A stretch of 64,000 nt of DNA from Nomia melanderi (taxonomy: Eukaryota; Arthropoda; Insecta; Hymenoptera; Halictidae): NCBI RefSeq assembly GCF_051020985.1, contig NW_027475176.1, positions 392,227-456,226 on the forward strand, given 5' to 3'. Made by a program: the position numbers and the translations under genes. Below, piece by piece: positions 37,891-53,200 of this stretch. Under the pieces are notes generated by a model. That model searched no databases and was not told the origin of the DNA. It saw only the letters and a list, made by a program, of their open reading frames with translations. How positions within the stretch are numbered: the stretch's first letter is position 1; each line of letters starts with the position of its first letter.

Positions 37891-38318
37891 CATCGGCCTT
37901 AAGGCTACGATCAAAGTGTTTTCGCATAACACACATCCAGGTCGTTTCTCTACCTTATGGGTAAGATCAAAGTGTACTCGCATAACACACATCCAGATCG
38001 ATTTCCGGCCTTATGGCAAAGATGAAAGTGTACTCGAATAACACGCATCCTGATCGATTCCCAGCCTTATGGATAAGATCAAAGTGTACTCGAATAACAT
38101 AAATCCAGATCGCTTTCCGGCCTTATGGAAAAGATCAAAGTGTACTCGTATAGCACACATCCAGACCGCTTCTCGGCCTTATGGCTAAGCTCAAAGTGTA
38201 CTCACATAACACACACCCAGATCGCATCTCGGCCTTATGGCTAAGATCAAATTGCATAACACACATCCAGATCGCAACTCGCATTTATGGCTAAGTTCAA
38301 AGTGTACGCGCATAACAC
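37719..38318 (+). repeat. U2 5'-end-derived 56-bp satellite, segment 2 (forward)
   Basis: About 11 units, each a U2 nt 1-36-like part plus ~20 bp ending in CATAACACACATCCAG or a variant (ATAACCCAAATC, ATAACCCAGATCC). Units differ from each other by several substitutions and small indels. The U2 core CTTATGGCTAAGATCAAAGT is the best kept part. The units turn to reverse orientation at about 38316. Confidence 0.92.
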
Positions 38319-38716
38319 ATGCGAGTACACTTTGATCACAGCCATAAGGCCAAGAAGCGATCTGGATGTGGGTTATGTGAGTACACTTTGATCTTAGCCA
38401 TAAGGCCGACAAGAGATCTGGATGTGTGTTATGCGAGTACACTTTGTTCTTAGTCATAAGGGGGAGATGCGATCTGGAATTGTGTTATTCGGGTACACTT
38501 TGATCTTAGCCATAATATGATCGCTATACCCATACGGCCGAGCAGCGATCTGGATCTGGGTTATGCGAGTACACTTTGATCGTAGCCATAAGGACGAGAA
38601 GCGATCAGGATTTGGGTTATTTGAGTACATTTTGATCTTACCCATAAATCCGAGAAGAGATCTGGATGTCTGTTATGCTAGTACACTTTGATCTTAGCCT
38701 TAAGTCCGAGATGCTA
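38319..38716 (-). repeat. U2 5'-end-derived 56-bp satellite, segment 3 (reverse)
   Basis: About seven units in reverse complement (GTACACTTTGATCTTAGCC, then CATAAGGCCGAGAAGCGATC). At the turning point GTGTACGCGCAT (38302-38313) and ATGCGAGTACAC (38319-38330) form a near-palindrome around AACAC. One unit contains a duplicated or rearranged GCGATCATATTATGG-like part near 38505-38535. Confidence 0.92.
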
Positions 38717-38726
38717 TACTATAAAA
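38544..38726 (-). repeat. 183-bp inverted repeat, right arm
   Basis: Reverse-complement partner of 37708-37890, including the shared 10-bp/56-bp satellite junction. The two arms are not equidistant from the turning point at 38316 (about 426 and 228 bp), so this is not a simple mirror copy. Confidence 0.88.
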
Positions 38727-41700
38727 TTATATAAAACTATATAAACCTAGTTAAACTATATAAAACTAATGAAACTATATAATACTATATAAAATTATAT
38801 AAAACTATATAAAACAATTCAAAATTGTATAAAACTATATAGAACTATATACAAGTAATAAAGCTATATAAAGCTATATAATTTCTTATAAAACTATATA
38901 AAATTATATAAAACTATGTAAAACTATATAAATCTATACAAAACTAATAAAACTATATAAACATGTATAAAGATATATAAAACTATATAAAACTATATAC
39001 AACTGTATAAAACTATACAAAACTATATAAAACTATATAAAACTATATAAAACTATATAAAACTATATAAAACTATATAAAACTATATGAAACTATGTAA
39101 ATCTATATAAAACTATTTCAAACGATATAAAACTATATAAAAGTATATAAAACTATGTAAAATTATATAAAACTAATAAAACTATATAAAACAATATAAA
39201 ACTATATAAAACTATATAAAATTGTATAAAACTATATAAAACAATATAAAACTATAAAAAACTATATAAAACTATATAACACTACATAAGACAATATCAA
39301 TCTATATAAAACTGTATAAAAACTTATAAAACTATGTAAAACTATATAATACTATATAAAACTATATAAAACTATATAAAACTATATAAAATTAACAAAA
39401 CTATATAAACCTATATAAAACTATATAGAACTATATAAAACTATATAAAACTATATAAAAGCATATAAAACTATATAAAACTAACAAAACTATATAAAAC
39501 TGTATAAAACTATATAAAACTATATAAAACTATATAAAACTGTACAAAACTATATAAAACTATACAAAACTATATTAAACTATATGAAACTATATAAAAC
39601 TATATAAAACGATATAAAAGTGTATAAAACTAACAAAACTATATAAACCTATATAAAACTCTACAGAACTATATAAAACTATATAAAACTATATAAAACT
39701 ATATAAACCTATATAAAACTATATAAAACTATATAAAACTATATGAAACTATATGAAACTATATAAAACTATACAAAACTATATAAAACTGTATAAAACT
39801 GTGTATAACTATATAGAACTATCTAAGACTAATAAAACTATATAAAACTATATAAAACTATTCAAAACAATATAAAACTATGTAAAACTATATAAAACTA
39901 TATAAAACTATATAAAACTATATAAAACTATATAAAACTATATAAAACTATATAAAACTATGTAAAAGTAACAAAACTATATAAAACTATATAAAACTAT
40001 ATAAAACTATATAAACCTATATAAAACTATATAAAACTATACAAAACTATGTAAAACTATACAAAACTATATAAAACTATATAAAACTATAAAACTATAT
40101 AAAACTATATAAAACAATATAAAACTATATGAAATTATATGAAACTATATAAAACTATACAAAACTATATAAAACTGTATAAAACTGTGTATAACTATAT
40201 AGAACTATCTAAGACTAATAAAACTATATAAAACTATATAAAACTATTCAAAACTATACAAAACTATGTAAAACTATACAAAACTATATAAAACTATATA
40301 AAACTATATAAAACTATATAAAACTATATAAAACTATATAAAACTATATGAAACTATATGAAACTATATAAAACTATACAAAACTATATAAAACTGTATA
40401 AAACTGTGTATAACTATATAGAACTATCTAAGACTAATAAAACTATATAAAACTATATAAAACTATTCAAAACAATATAAAACTATGTAAAACTATATAA
40501 AACTATATAAAACTATATAAAACTATATAAAACTATATAAAACTATATAAAACTATACAAAACTATATAATACTATATAAAACTATATAAAACTATATAA
40601 AACTAATAAAACTAATAAAACAGTATAAGACTATATAATACTCTATAAAACTATATAAAACAAATAAAAGTAATAAAACTGTATAAACCTATATAATACT
40701 ATATAATACTATATAAAACTATATAAAGCAAATAATACTAATAAAACTGTATAAAACTATATAATACTCTAGAAAACTATATAAAACTATATAAAACAAA
40801 TAAAACTAATAAAACTGTATAAAACTATATAATACTCTATAAAACTATATAAAACAAATAAAAGTAATAAAACTGTATAAACCTATATAATACTATATAA
40901 TACTATATAAAACTATATAAAGCAAATAATACTAATAAAACTGTATAAAACTATATAATACTCTATAAAACTATATAAAACTATATAAAACAAATAAAAC
41001 TAATAAAACTGTATAAAACTATACAATACTCTATAAAACTATATAAAACTATATAAAACAAATAAAACTATGTCAAACTATATGCATCTATATAAAACTA
41101 TATAAAACTGTATAATACAATATAAAGCTAATAAAACTATATAAAACTATATAAAACTATATAAAACTATATAAAACTATATAAAACTATATAAAACTAT
41201 ATAAACCTAATAAAACTATATAAAACTATATAATACTATATAAAACTATATAAAACCAATGAAACTATACGAACCTATATAGAAGTATATAATACTATTT
41301 TAAACTGTATAAAACTGTATAAACCTATATAAAACTCTATAGAACTATATAAAACTATATAAAACTATATAAAACTAACAAAACTATATAAACCTATGTA
41401 AAACTATATTAAACTATATACAACTATATAAAACTGTATAAAACTATACAAAACTAACAAAACTATGTAAAACTATATAAAACTATATAAAACTATATAA
41501 AACTATACAAAACTAACAAAACTATGTAAACCTATATAAAACTATATAAAACTATATAAAACTATATAAAATTGTATAAAACTATATAAAACTATATAAA
41601 ACTATATAAAACTATATAAAACTATATAACACTACACAAGACAATATCAATCTATATAAAACTGTATAAAAACTTATAAAACTATATAAAACTATATAAA

Positions 41701-43949
41701 ACTATATAAAACTATATAAAACTAAATAAAACTATGTAAAACTATATAAAATTATGGAAAACCTTATAAAACTATATAAATCTATATAAATCTATATAAA
41801 ACTATGTAAAACTATATAAAACTATGTAAAACTACATGAAAGAAACAAAACCATATAAAACTACATAAAACTATATAAACCTATATATAAATATATATAT
41901 ATATAAAAATTTTTATAAAACTAAATAAAACTATGTAAAAGTATGTAAAACTATATAAAACTACTAAATCTGTATAAAACTACATATAACTATATAAAAA
42001 CTATATAAATCTATATAAAATTATGTAGGACTATATAAAACTAGTAAAACTAATAAAACTATATAAATTTAAATAAAACTAAGGAAAACTATACAAAACT
42101 ATGTAAAACTTAGTAAAACTATATAGAACTATATAAAACTATGTTAAACTAATAAAACGACACAGAACTACATAAAACAACATCAATACATATCAAACTA
42201 TATAAAACTACATAAAACAATATCAGTCCTTATAAAACTATATAAAACTACATAAAACAATATCACTCTATATAAAATTATATAAAACTTTATAAAACTA
42301 TATGAAACTATATAAAACTATGTACATTTACATAAAAATAATAAAACTATATAAAACTATATAAACTATATAAAACTATGTAAAACCATAAAAAACTAAT
42401 AATACTATATAAAACTACATAAAACTATATAAAACTATATAAAACTATATAAAACAATATAAAACTATGTAAAACTATATAAAACTATATAAAACTATAT
42501 AAAACTATATAAAACTATATGAAACTATATAAATCTTTATAAAACTATTTAAAACTATATAAAACTATATAAAATTATGTAAAATTATATAAAACTGATA
42601 AAACTATATAAAACTATATAAAATCATACAAGACTATATAAAACTATATAAAACTGTATAAAAATATATAAAACTATATAAAACTATATAAATCTATATA
42701 AAACTATGTAAAAATTATCTAAAACTATGTAAAAATTATCTAAAACTATGTAAAACTATGTAAAACTATATAAAACTATATGAGACTCTACAAAACTATA
42801 AAACTATATAATCTATTCAAACTATGTAAACTATATAAAACTGCATAAAACAATATCAATCTATATATATCTATACAGTATTATTTATAACTACATAAAA
42901 CTATATAAAACAATATAAAACTATATACACCTAGTAAAACTATATGAAACTGCGAAAAACAACACAAGTCAGTATAAAACTATATAAAACTATATAAAAC
43001 TACTTAAAACTATATAAAGCTATGTAAAACTACAAAAAGTAAATAAAATTATATAAATCTATTAAAACTTCATAAGATAATATCAATCTATATAAAACTA
43101 TATAAAACTATAAAAAACTATATAAAACTATGTAAACTAATAAAACTATATGTGACTATACAAAACTATATAAAACTATATAAAACTATATAAAACTATG
43201 TAAAACTAATAAAACGATACAGAACTACATAAAAAAACATCAATACATATCAAACTATATAAAACTACATAAAACAATATCAGTCCTTATAAAACTATAT
43301 AAAACTACATAATACAATATCACTCTATATAAAATTATATAAAACTTTATAAAACTATATGAAACTATATAAAACTATGTACATTTACATAAAACTAAGG
43401 AAAACTATATAAAACTATATAAAACTCTATAATACGATATAAAACTATATAAAACAATGTAAAACTAATAAAACTCTATAAAACTATATTACGCTATATA
43501 AAACTATATAAAACTATATAAAACTATAAAAAACTATATTAAACTACATAAAACTATATAAAACTATATCAATCTGTATAAAACCATATAAAACTATGTA
43601 AAACTATACAAAACTATATAAAACTATATAAAACTAATAAAACTAATTAAACTATATAAAACTATATTAAACCATATAAAACTATATAAAACTCTGTAAA
43701 ACTATATAAAACTAATAAAACTAATAAAACTAATAAAACTAATTAAGCTATATAAACAATATAAAACCATATCTAGCTATGTAAAACTATATAAAACTAC
43801 ATAAAACTATGTAAAAGTAATAAAACTATATAAAAATATATAAAATTATGTAAAAGTATATGAAACTACATAAAGCTATATGAAACTATATAAAACTATA
43901 TAAAACTATATAGAACTATATAAAACTATGTAAAACTGTATAAAACTAA

Positions 43950-44600
43950 TAAAACTATATAAAAATACATAAAAATATTTAAAACCATATAAAACTATAT
44001 AAAGCTATACAAAATCATATAAAACTATATAAAACTAATAAAACTAATAAAACTAATTAAACTATATAAAACTATATAAAACTATGTAAAGCTATATAAA
44101 ACTATGTAAAACTAATAAAACTATAAAAAACTATATAAAACTATATAAACGCGTATAAAACTATATAAATCTGTATAAAACTATGTAAAACTATATAAAA
44201 CTATATAAAACTATGTAAAACTATATAAAACTAACAAAACTATATAAAAATACATAAAAATATTTAAAACCATATAAAACTATATAAAGCTATACAAAAT
44301 CATATAAAACTATATAAAACTAATAAAACTAATAAAACTAATTAAACTATATAAAACTATATAAAACTATGTAAAGCTATATAAAACTATGTAAAACTAA
44401 TAAAACTATAAAAAACTATATAAAACTATATAAACGCGTATAAAAACTATATAAATCTGTATAAAACTATGTAAAACTATATAAAACTATATAAAACTAT
44501 GTAAAACTATATAAAACTGACAAAACTATATAAAAATACATAAAAATATTTAAAACCATATAAAACTATATAAAGCTATACAAAACTATATAAAACTATA
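43950..44600 (-). repeat. ~285-bp tandem triplication in the 10-bp satellite
   Basis: The marker AATATTTAAAACCATATAAA followed by AAAGCTATAC occurs at about 44001, 44286 and 44572, spacing 285 and 286 bp. Linked markers such as AAACGCGTATAAAA occur in the first two intervals. Confidence 0.75.
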
Positions 44601-46649
44601 TAAAACTAATAAAACTATATAAACGTATATAAAAGTATATAAAACTATATAAATCTGTATAAAACTATGTAAAACTATATAAAACTATATAAAACTATAT
44701 AAAACTATATAAAGCTATCTAAAACTATATAAAACTATATAAAACTATATAAAACTGTAAAAAACTATATAAAACTATGTAAACTAATAAAACTTTATGT
44801 GACTATACAAAACTATATAAAACTATATAAAAGTATGTAAAACTATATAAAACTAATTAAACTATATAAAAATACATAAAAATATATAAAACTATATAAA
44901 AATATATAAAAAAATATAAAACTATATAAAACTAATAAAACTAATTAAACTATATAAAACTATATAAAACCATATCTAGCTATGTAAAACTATATAAAAC
45001 TATATGAAACTATGTAAAACTAATAAAAGTATATAAAACTATATAAAACTATGTAAAACTATATAAAACTAATAAAACTATATAAAAATACATAAAAATA
45101 TTTAAAACCATATAAAACTATATAAAGTTATACAAAACTATATAAAACAATATAAAACTAATAAAACTAATTAAACTATACAAAACTATATTAAACCATA
45201 TAAAACTACATAAAGCTATGTAAAACTATATAGAACTATATAAAACTATATAAAACTATATAGAACTATATAAAACTATATAAAACTAGTAAAATTATAT
45301 GAAACTATACAAAACTATATAAAACTACTAAAACTATATTAAACTATATAAAGCTATATAAAACTATATAAAACTATATAAAACTACATAAAACTATATA
45401 AAACTATATAAACGTATATAAAACTACATAAAACTATATAAATCTGTATAAAACTATGTAAAACTATATAAAACTATATAAAACTATATAAAACTAAATA
45501 AAACTAATAAAACTAATTAAACTATATAAAACTATATTAAACCATATAAAACTATATAAAATTATGTAAAGCTATATAAAACTATGTAAAACTAATAAAA
45601 CTATAAAAAAATATGTAAAACTATATAAAAGTAATAAAACTATATAAAAATACATAAAAATATATAAAGCTATATAAAACTAGTAAAAGTATATGAAACT
45701 ATATAAAACTATGTAAATCTACACAAAACTAAGGAAAACTATATAAAACTATGTAAATCTACATAAAACTAAGGAAAACTATATAAAACTATATAAAACT
45801 ATATAAAACTATGTAAAACTGTATAAAACTAATAAAACTATAGAAAACTATACAAAACTATATAAAACTATATAAATCTATTTAAAACTATGCAAAACTA
45901 TATAAAACTATGTAAAAGTATATGAAACTATATAAAACTATACAAAACTATATAAAACTATATAAATCTATATAAAGCTATGTAAAACTATATAAAACAA
46001 TATAAAACTATATAAAACTATATAAAACTATATAAAACTATATAAAACTATGTAAAACTATATAAAACTAACAAAACTATATAAAAATACATAAAAATAT
46101 ATAAAGCTGTATAAAACTAGTAAAAGTATATGAAACTATATAAAACTATGTAAATCTACATAAAACTAAGGAAAACTATATAAAACTATATGAAACTCTA
46201 TAAAACGATATAAAACTATATAAACCAATGTAAAATTAATAAAACTATAAAAAACTATATAAAACTATATAAAACTATGTAAAACTATAAAAAACTATAT
46301 AAAACGATATTAAACCATATAAAACTATATAAAACTAACAAAACTATATAAAACTATATAAAACTATATAAAACTATATAACACTATATAAAACTATATA
46401 AAAGTATATAAAACTATATAAAACTACATAAAACTATAAAAAACTATATAAACGTATATAAAACTATATAAATCTGTATAAAACTATGTAAAACTATATA
46501 AAACTATATAAAACAAAATAAAACTATATAAAATTATATAAAACTATATAAACGTATATAAAACTATATAGCACTATATCAATCTGTATAAAACGATGTA
46601 AAACTGTATAAAACTATATAAAACTATGTAAAACTATATGTAACTAATA

Positions 46650-49600
46650 AAACTAATTAAACTATATAAAACTATATAAAACTATATAAAACTATATAAA
46701 ACTATATGAAACTATATGAAACTATATAAAACTATACAAAAACTATATAAAACTGTATAAAACTGTGTATAACTATATAGAACTATCTAAGACTAATAAA
46801 ACTATATAAAACTATATAAAACTATTCAAAACAATATAAAACTATGTAAAACTATATAAAACTATATAAAACTATATAAAACTATATAAAACTATACAAA
46901 ACTATATAATACTATATAAAACTATATAAATCTATATAAAACTAATAAAACTAATAAAACAGTATAAAACTATTTAATACTCTATAAAACTATATAAAAC
47001 AAATAAAAGTAATAAAACTGTATAAACCTATATAATACTATATAATACTGTATAAAACTATATAAAGCAAATAATACTAATAAAACTGTATAAAACTATA
47101 TAATACTCTAGAAAACTATATAAAACTATATAAAACAAATAAAACTAATAAAACTAATAAAACTGTATAAAACTATATAATACTCTATAAAACTATATAA
47201 AACAAATAAAAGTAATAAAACTGTATAAACCTATATAATACTATATTATACTATATAAAACTATATAAAGCAAATAATACTAATAAAACTGTATAAAACT
47301 ATATAATACTCTAGAAAACTATATAAAACTATATAAAACAAATAAAACTAATAAAACTGTATAAAACTATACAACACTCTATAAAACTATATAAAACTAT
47401 ATAAAACAAATAAAACTATGTCAAACTATATGCATCTATATAAAACTATATAAAACTGTATAATACAATATAAAGCTAATAAAACTATATAAAACTATAT
47501 AAAACTATATAAAACTATATAAAACTATATAAAACTATATAAAACTATATAAAACTATATAAACCTAATAAAACTATATAAAACTATATAATACTATATA
47601 AAACTATATAAAACCAATGAAACTATACGAACCTATATAGAAGTATATAAAACTATTTTAAACTGTATAAAACTGTATAAACCTATATAAAACTCTATAG
47701 AACTATATAAAACTATATAAAACTATATAAAACTAACAAAACTATATAAACCTATGTAAAACTATATTAAACTATATACAACTATATAAAACTATATAAA
47801 ACTATACAAAACTAACAAAACTATGTAGAACTATATAAAACTATATAAAACTATATAAAACTATATAAAACTATATAAAACTATAGGAAACTATATAAAA
47901 CTATATAAAACTATATAAAACTATTCAAAACTATATAAAACTATATAAAACTATACAAAACTATGTAAAACTATACAAAACTATATAAAACTACATAAAA
48001 CTACGAAAATCTATATAAAACTACATAAAAATAATAAAACTATATAAAACTATATAAAGATAATAAAACTATGTAAAACTATATAAAGCTATATAAAACT
48101 ATATAAAACTATGTAAAAGTATATGAAACTACATAAAGCTATATAAAACTATGTAAAACTAATAAAACTATATAAAACTATATAAAACTATGTAAAAGTA
48201 TATGAAACTACATAAAGCTATATAAAACTATATAAAACTACATAAAACTATAAAAAACTATATAAACGTATATAAAACTATATAAATCTGTATAAAACTA
48301 TGTAAAACTATATAAAACTATATAAAACAAAATAAAACTATATAAAATTATATAAAACTATATAAACGTATATAAAACTATATAGCACTATATCAATCTG
48401 TATAAAACGATGTAAAACTGTATAAAACTATATAAAACTATGTAAAACTATATGTAACTAATAAAACTAATTAAACTATATAAAACTATATAAAACTATA
48501 TAAAACTATATAAAACTATATGAAACTATATGAAACTATATAAAACTATACAAAACTATATAAAACTGTATAAAACTGTGTATAACTATATAGAACTATC
48601 TAAGACTAATAAAACTATATAAAACTATATAAAACTATTCAAAACAATATAAAACTATGTAAAACTATATAAAACTATATAAAACTATATAAAACTATAT
48701 AAAACTATATAAAACTATACAAAACTATATAATACTATATAAAACTATATAAATCTATATAAAACTAATAAAACTAATAAAACAGTATAAAACTATTTAA
48801 TACTCTATAAAACTATATAAAACAAATAAAAGTAATAAAACTGTATAAACCTATATAGTACTATATAATACTGTATAAAAACTATATAAAGCAAATAATA
48901 CTAATAAAACTGTATAAAACTATATAATACTCTAGAAAACTATATAAAACTATATAAAACAAATAAAACTAATAAAACTAATAAAACTGTATAAAACCAT
49001 ATAATACTCTATAAAACTATATAAAACAAATAAAAGTAATAAAACTGTATAAACCTATATAATACTATATTATACTATATAAAACTATATGAAGCAAATA
49101 ATACTAATAAAACTGTATAAAACTATATAATACTCTAGAAAACTATATAAAACTATATAAAACAAATAAAACTAATAAAACTGTATAAAACTATACAATA
49201 CTCTATAAAACTATATAAAACTATATAAAACAAATAAAACTATGTCAAACTATATGCATCTATATAAAACTATATAAAACTGTATAATACAATATAAAGC
49301 TAATAAAACTATATAAAACTATATAAAACTATATAAAACTATATAAAACTATATAAAACTATATAAAACTATATAAACCTAATAAAACTATATAAAACTA
49401 TATAATACTATATAAAACTATATAAAACCAATGAAACTATACGAACCTATATAGAAGTATATAAAACTATTTTAAACTGTATAAAACAGTATAAACCTAT
49501 ATAAAACTCTATAGAACTATATAAAACTATATAAAACTATATAAAACTAACAAAACTATATAAACCTATGTAAAACTATATTAAACTATATACAACTATA

Positions 49601-49700
49601 TAAAACTATATAAAACTATACAAAACTAACAAAACTATGTAGAACTATATAAAACTATATAAAACAATATAAAACTATACAAAACTAACAAAACTATGTA
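46650..49700 (-). repeat. Duplicated ~1813-bp block in the 10-bp satellite
   Basis: The marker GTGTATAACTATATAGAACT lies at 46765 and again at 48578 (offset 1813). Surrounding markers keep the same order in both copies: CAAATAAAAGTAATAAAACT, CAAATAATACTAATAAAAC, ATATGCATCTATATAAAAC and CTATACGAACCTATATAG. The same marker set occurs once more, with a different arrangement, at 39800-41290. Confidence 0.8.
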
Positions 49701-50259
49701 AACCTATATAAAACTATATAAAACTATATAAAACTATATAAAACTATATAAACCTATATCAAACTCTATAGAACTATATAAAACTATATAGAACTATGTA
49801 AACCTATATAAAACTCTATAGAACTATATAAAACTATACAAAACTAACAAAAGTATGTAAAACTCTATAAAACTATATAAAACTACACAAAACTAACAAA
49901 ACTATGTAAAACTATATAAAACTATATAAAACTATATAAAACTAACAAATCCATATAAAACTATATAAAACTATATAAAACTATATAAACCTATATAAAA
50001 CTCTATAGAATTATATAAAACTATTTAAAACTATATAAAACTATATAAACCTATATAAAACTATATAAAACTATATAGAATCATAGAAACCTATGTCAAA
50101 CTATATAAAACTAATAAAACTATGTCAAACTACATAGGGCCAAATAAAACTATGTAAAACTATAAAATTCTATTAAAACTATATAAAAATATATAAAACT
50201 ATACAAACCTAACAAAACTATATAAAACTATATAGTCCTATATAAAACTATATAAAACT

Positions 50260-53200
50260 ATATAAAACTATATAAAACTAATAAAACTATATAAAATTAT
50301 ATAGTACTATATAAAACTATATAAAACTATATAAAACTATATAAAACTATATAAAACTATAGGAAACTATATAAAACTATATAAAACTATATAAAACTAT
50401 TCAAAACTATATAAAACTATATAAAACTATACAAAACTATGTAAAACTATACAAAACTATATAAAACTACATAAAACTACGAAAATCTATATAAAACTAC
50501 ATAAAAATAATAAAACTATATAAAACTATATAAAGATAATAAAACTATGTAAAACTATATAAAGCTATATAAAACTATATAAAACTATATAAAACTATAT
50601 AAAAACTATATAAAACTACATAAAACTAACAAAACTATATAAAACTGTATAAAACTTTATAGAACTATATAAAACTAATAAAAATATATAAAACTATATA
50701 GAACTATATAAAACTATATAAAACTAACAAATCCATATAAAACTATATAAAACTATATAAAACTATATAAACCGATATAAAACTAACAAAACTATATAAA
50801 CCTATATAAAACTCTATAGAACTATATAAAACTATATAAAACTATATAAAACTATATAAAACTATATAAACCTATATAAAACTCTATAGAACTATATAAA
50901 ACTATGTAAAACTATATAAAACTATACAAAACTAACAAAAGTATGTAAAACTCTATAAAACTATATAAAACTACACAAAACTAACAAAACTATGTAAAAC
51001 TATATAAAACTATATAAAACTATATAAAACTAACAAATCCATATAAAACTATATAAAACTATATAAAACTATATAAAACTATATAAACCTATATAAAACT
51101 CTATAGAATTATATAAAACTATTTAAAACTATATAAAACTATATAAACCTATATAAAACTCTATAGAGCTATATAAAACTATATAAAACTACATAAAACT
51201 GTACAAAACTATGTAAAACTATATAAAACTATATAAAACTATCTAAAACTATATAAAACTATATAATACTAACAAAACTATATAAAACTATATAAAACTA
51301 TATGAAAATATATAAAACTATATATAACCCTATAGAACAATATAAAACTACATAAAATTATATAAAACTATATAAAACTCTATAAAACTATATAAAACTA
51401 TATAAAACTATATAAAACTATATAAAACTATATAAAACTATATAGACCCATATAAAACTATGTCAAACTATATAAAACTAATAAAACTATGTCAAGCTAC
51501 ATATGGGAAAATAAAATTATGTGAAACTATAAAATTCTATTACAACTATATAAAACTATAAAAAACTATATAAAAATATATAAATCTATATAAAATTATA
51601 TAAAACTATATAAAACTATATAAAACTATATAAAACTATATAAAACTATATAAACCTATATAAAACACTATAAAACTACATAAAAATAATAAAACTATAT
51701 AAAACTATATAAAGATAATAAAACTATGTAAAACTATATAAAGCTATATAAAACTATATAAAACTATATAAAACTATATAAAACTATATAAAACTATATA
51801 AAACTAACAAAACTATATAAAACTGTATAAAACTTTATAGAACTATATAAAACTAATAAAAATATATAAAACTATATAGAACTATATAAAACTATATAAA
51901 ACTAACAAATCCATATAAAACTATATAAAACTATATAAAACTGTATAAACCGATATAAAACTAACAAAACTATATAAACCTATATAAAACTCTATAGAAC
52001 TATATAAAACTATATAAAACTATATAAAACTATATAAAACTATATAAACCTATATAAAACTCTATAGAACTATATAAAACTATGTAAAACTATATAAAAC
52101 TATATAAAACTAATAAAACTATATAAAATTATATAGTACTATATAAAACTATATAAAACTATATAAAACTATATAAAACTATATAAAACTATAGGAAACT
52201 ATATAAAACTATATAAAACTATATAAAACTATTCAAAACTATATAAAACTATATAAAACTATACAAAACTATGTAAAACTATACAAAACTATATAAAACT
52301 ACATAAAACTACGAAAATCTATATAAAACTACATAAAAATAATAAAACTATATAAAACTATATAAAGATAATAAAACTATGTAAAACTATATAAAGCTAT
52401 ATAAAACTATATAAAACTATATAAAACTATATAAAACTATATAAAACTACATAAAACTAACAAAACTATATAAAACTGTATAAAACTTTATAGAACTATA
52501 TAAAACTAATAAAAATATATAAAACTATATAGAACTATATAAAACTATATAAAACTAACAAATCCATATAAAACTATATAAAACTATATAAAACTATATA
52601 AACCGATATAAAACTAACAAAACTATATAAACCTATATAAAACTCTATAGAACTATATAAAACTATATAAAACTATATAAAACTATATAAAACTATATAA
52701 ACCTATATAAAACTCTATAGAACTATATAAAACTATGTAAAACTATATAAAACTATACAAAACTAACAAAAGTATGTAAAACTCTATAAAACTATATAAA
52801 ACTACACAAAACTAACAAAACTATGTAAAACTATATAAAACTATATAAAACTATATAAAACTAACAAATCCATATAAAACTATATAAAACTATATAAAAC
52901 TATATAAAACTATATAAACCTATATAAAACTCTATAGAATTATATAAAACTATTTAAAACTATATAAAACTATATAAACCTATATAAAACTCTATAGAGC
53001 TATATAAAACTATATAAAACTACATAAAACTGTACAAAACTATGTAAAACTATATAAAACTATATAAAACTATCTAAAACTATATAAAACTATATAATAC
53101 TAACAAAACTATATAAAACTATATAAAACTATATGAAAATATATAAAACTATATATAACCCTATAGAACAATATAAAACTACATAAAATTATATAAAACT

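Noticed and set aside
37343..38645. Small ORFs in the 56-bp array (37343, 38191 and 38454).
   Set aside because: They are translations of the U2-derived repeat, whose 56-bp period rotates the frame; there is no coding signal.
31151..38716. CRISPR-like appearance of the 56-bp array (regular repeat with a more variable ~20-bp part).
   Set aside because: The repeat part is U2 snRNA sequence, the variable part is shared by all units with point changes, and the context is eukaryotic.
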